From NCBI GenBank assembly GCA_900546735.1, contig URDW01000042.1, positions 1 to 13,759 on the forward strand: 13,759 bases of DNA, read 5' to 3'. The position numbers and the translations under genes were made by a program. The first letter of the stretch is position 1. Each line of letters begins with the position of its first letter. The notes beneath the pieces were generated by a model. The model was not told the origin of the DNA and ran no database searches. It saw nothing but the letters and a program-made list of their open reading frames with translations. Origin of the DNA: an uncultured Oscillospiraceae bacterium. GTDB lineage: Bacteria > Bacillota > Clostridia > Oscillospirales > Acutalibacteraceae. Positions 12,507 to 13,759 of the stretch are shown here, piece by piece.

Positions 12507-13759
12507 TTATTTTTTGCCGAATTTGCTTTTCATTCTCTGGTCTTTCGCCAGGATCATTTTGCGCAGGCGAATGGACTTCGGCGTGACCTCCAGCAGCTCG
12601 TCGTCGGCCAGAAATTCCATGCTCTGCTCCAGGCTCAGCACCGTGGGCGGCACCAGCTTTAACGCTTCGTCAGAGCCGGAGGCACGCGTGTTTGTGGCGT
12701 GTTTCTTTTTGCACACGTTGCAGACGATGTCCTCGTTTTTGGCGCATTCGCCGACGATCATGCCCTCGTATACTTCTGCGCCCGGGGCGATGAACAGTTT
12801 GCCGCGGTCCTGCGTGTTCCAAAGGCCGTAGCCGGTCGCGGTGCCGGTTTCGTGCGCAATGATGGAGCCCTGGTTGCGGGTCGAAATGTCGCCCTTGTAG
12901 GGCTCGTAGCCCACGAACAGCTGGTTCATGATGCCGTTGCCGTTCGTGTCGGTCAGAAATTCAGAACGGTAGCCGATCAGCCCGCGCGAGGGGATCTTGA
13001 TCTCCAGGTGGGTCATGCCGGTCGTGCGCGTGTCCATGTTCTCCATCTCGCCCTTGCGCGAGCAGAGTTTTTCGATCACCGTGCCGACATACTCTTCGGG
13101 CACTTCGATGATGGCCAGTTCCATCGGTTCCAGCGTTTTGCCGTTTTCGTCTTTTTTCAAAATAACTTTCGGGCGCGATACCTGGAACTCGTAGTTCTCG
13201 CGCCGCATGTTTTCAATCAAAATGGAAAGGTGCAGCTCGCCGCGGCCGGAAACTTTGAACGTGTCGGTCGTATCGGTTTCTTCCACGCGCAGCGAAACGT
13301 TCGTCTCCACCTCTTTGAACAGGCGGTCGCGCAGGTTGCGTGAGGTAACGTATTTGCCCTCGCGCCCCGCAAACGGCGAGTCGTTGACCATGAAATTCAT
13401 GGAGATGGTCGGTTCGTCGATCTTGACAAACGGCAGCGCTTCCACATGCTCGGGGTCGCATACCGTTTCGCCGATGTTGAGGTCGGCAATGCCGGCCGCG
13501 CAGATAATGTCGCCGGCCTGCGCCTCGGCCACTTCCACATGCTTTAAGCCCTCAAACTGGTAAATTTTTGTGAATTTAACGTTTTCAGTCGTACCGTCCT
13601 GGCGGCAGAGCACATAAGGCGTGTTCGGCTTTACGGTGCCGCGTTCAATGCGCCCGGTGCCCATGCGGCCGACGTAGTCGTCGTACTCGAGCGAGGAAAA
13701 CAGCACCTGGGTGGGGCCGTCCGGGTCGCTTTCGGGGCAGGGAATGTACCTGTCTCTTA
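12507..13759 (-). CDS. typA: Translational GTPase TypA/BipA, 5' end missing
   Basis: About 415 C-terminal residues are present, and the N-terminal GTPase domain with its nucleotide motifs lies beyond the window. What remains is the end of the G-domain linker (YIPCPESDPDGPTQ), the EF-Tu-like beta-barrel domain (SSLEYDDYVGRMGTGRI...), the EF-G domain III-like part (TISMNFMVNDSPFAGREG, SGRGELHLSILIENMRRE), the EF-G C-terminal-like domain (PSRGLIGYRSEFLT) and the TypA-specific C-terminal domain ending SIRLRKMILAKDQRMKSKFGKK. TypA binds ribosomes and assists large-subunit assembly, especially in cold or stress. The frame is open to the edge, but codons made by 13750-13759 (RD and part of the next) do not fit the expected residues and probably come from adapter sequence. 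Confidence 0.95.
   Translation of the reverse strand, partial: RDRYIPCPESDPDGPTQVLFSSLEYDDYVGRMGTGRIERGTVKPNTPYVLCRQDGTTENVKFTKIYQFEGLKHVEVAEAQAGDIICAAGIADLNIGETVCDPEHVEALPFVKIDEPTISMNFMVNDSPFAGREGKYVTSRNLRDRLFKEVETNVSLRVEETDTTDTFKVSGRGELHLSILIENMRRENYEFQVSRPKVILKKDENGKTLEPMELAIIEVPEEYVGTVIEKLCSRKGEMENMDTRTTGMTHLEIKIPSRGLIGYRSEFLTDTNGNGIMNQLFVGYEPYKGDISTRNQGSIIAHETGTATGYGLWNTQDRGKLFIAPGAEVYEGMIVGECAKNEDIVCNVCKKKHATNTRASGSDEALKLVPPTVLSLEQSMEFLADDELLEVTPKSIRLRKMILAKDQRMKSKFGKK
13750..13759. other. Probable Tn5/Nextera adapter remnant
   Basis: The last ten bases, CTGTCTCTTA, are identical to the first ten bases of the Tn5 mosaic-end complement seen in Nextera read-through. On the coding strand they replace the codons expected before Tyr-Ile-Pro of TypA. 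This is likely an untrimmed library or assembly artefact and not genomic sequence. Confidence 0.7.

Overview
The window looks like chromosomal DNA from a moderately GC-rich, anaerobic, probably spore-forming Firmicute of the class Clostridia (Oscillospiraceae/Ruminococcaceae-like). The grounds are strong AGGAGG-type ribosome binding sites, consensus sigma-A promoters, AT-rich intergenic stretches between GC-rich genes, a small protein resembling the clostridial spore-surface DUF3787 family, and the protein families present. No rRNA, tRNA, CRISPR array or insertion sequence was seen. The last 10 bases match the inner end of the Tn5/Nextera mosaic end and break the reading frame homology of the last gene, so the right edge is probably a sequencing-adapter remnant.

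Layout. (1) 1-1490: tail of an upstream unit ending in a terminator; a TetR-type repressor (-) divergent from a four-helix membrane protein and a 66-aa protein (+). Their face-to-face promoters share one perfect operator palindrome. (2) 1590-4440: thioredoxin (+), a cysteine-rich Crp/Fnr-type regulator (-) and a CoA-disulfide reductase-rhodanese fusion (+). The thioredoxin promoter has no -35 box but has a CRP/FNR-like palindrome centred near -41, so the three genes look like one thiol/persulfide stress module. (3) 4445-6076: a cytoplasmic GH20 hexosaminidase (-). (4) 6418-7034: a two-gene, translationally coupled operon (-) of a 70-aa protein and a sigma-region-4-like protein, driven by a promoter whose 17-bp spacer is almost filled by a LexA-like palindrome. 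(5) 7144-7304: a probable free-standing small RNA with a perfect consensus promoter and strong terminator, carrying an anti-Shine-Dalgarno-like TCCTCCT. (6) 7326-8634: alanine racemase with its own promoter. (7) 8637-10968: an ABC-2 exporter (ATPase plus permease, -) preceded by a roughly 140-nt structured leader that ends in a UUCG terminator abutting the ribosome binding site, the architecture of a riboswitch or attenuator. (8) 11014-13759: the operon typA (partial), hemW and two tiny genes (53 and 57 aa), the last two overlapping by ATGA.

The best candidates for undescribed biology are the ABC-transporter leader RNA, the free-standing RNA before alr, and the trx / Crp-like / CoA-disulfide reductase regulatory circuit. 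All RNA folds, promoters and operators were read by eye and not computed.
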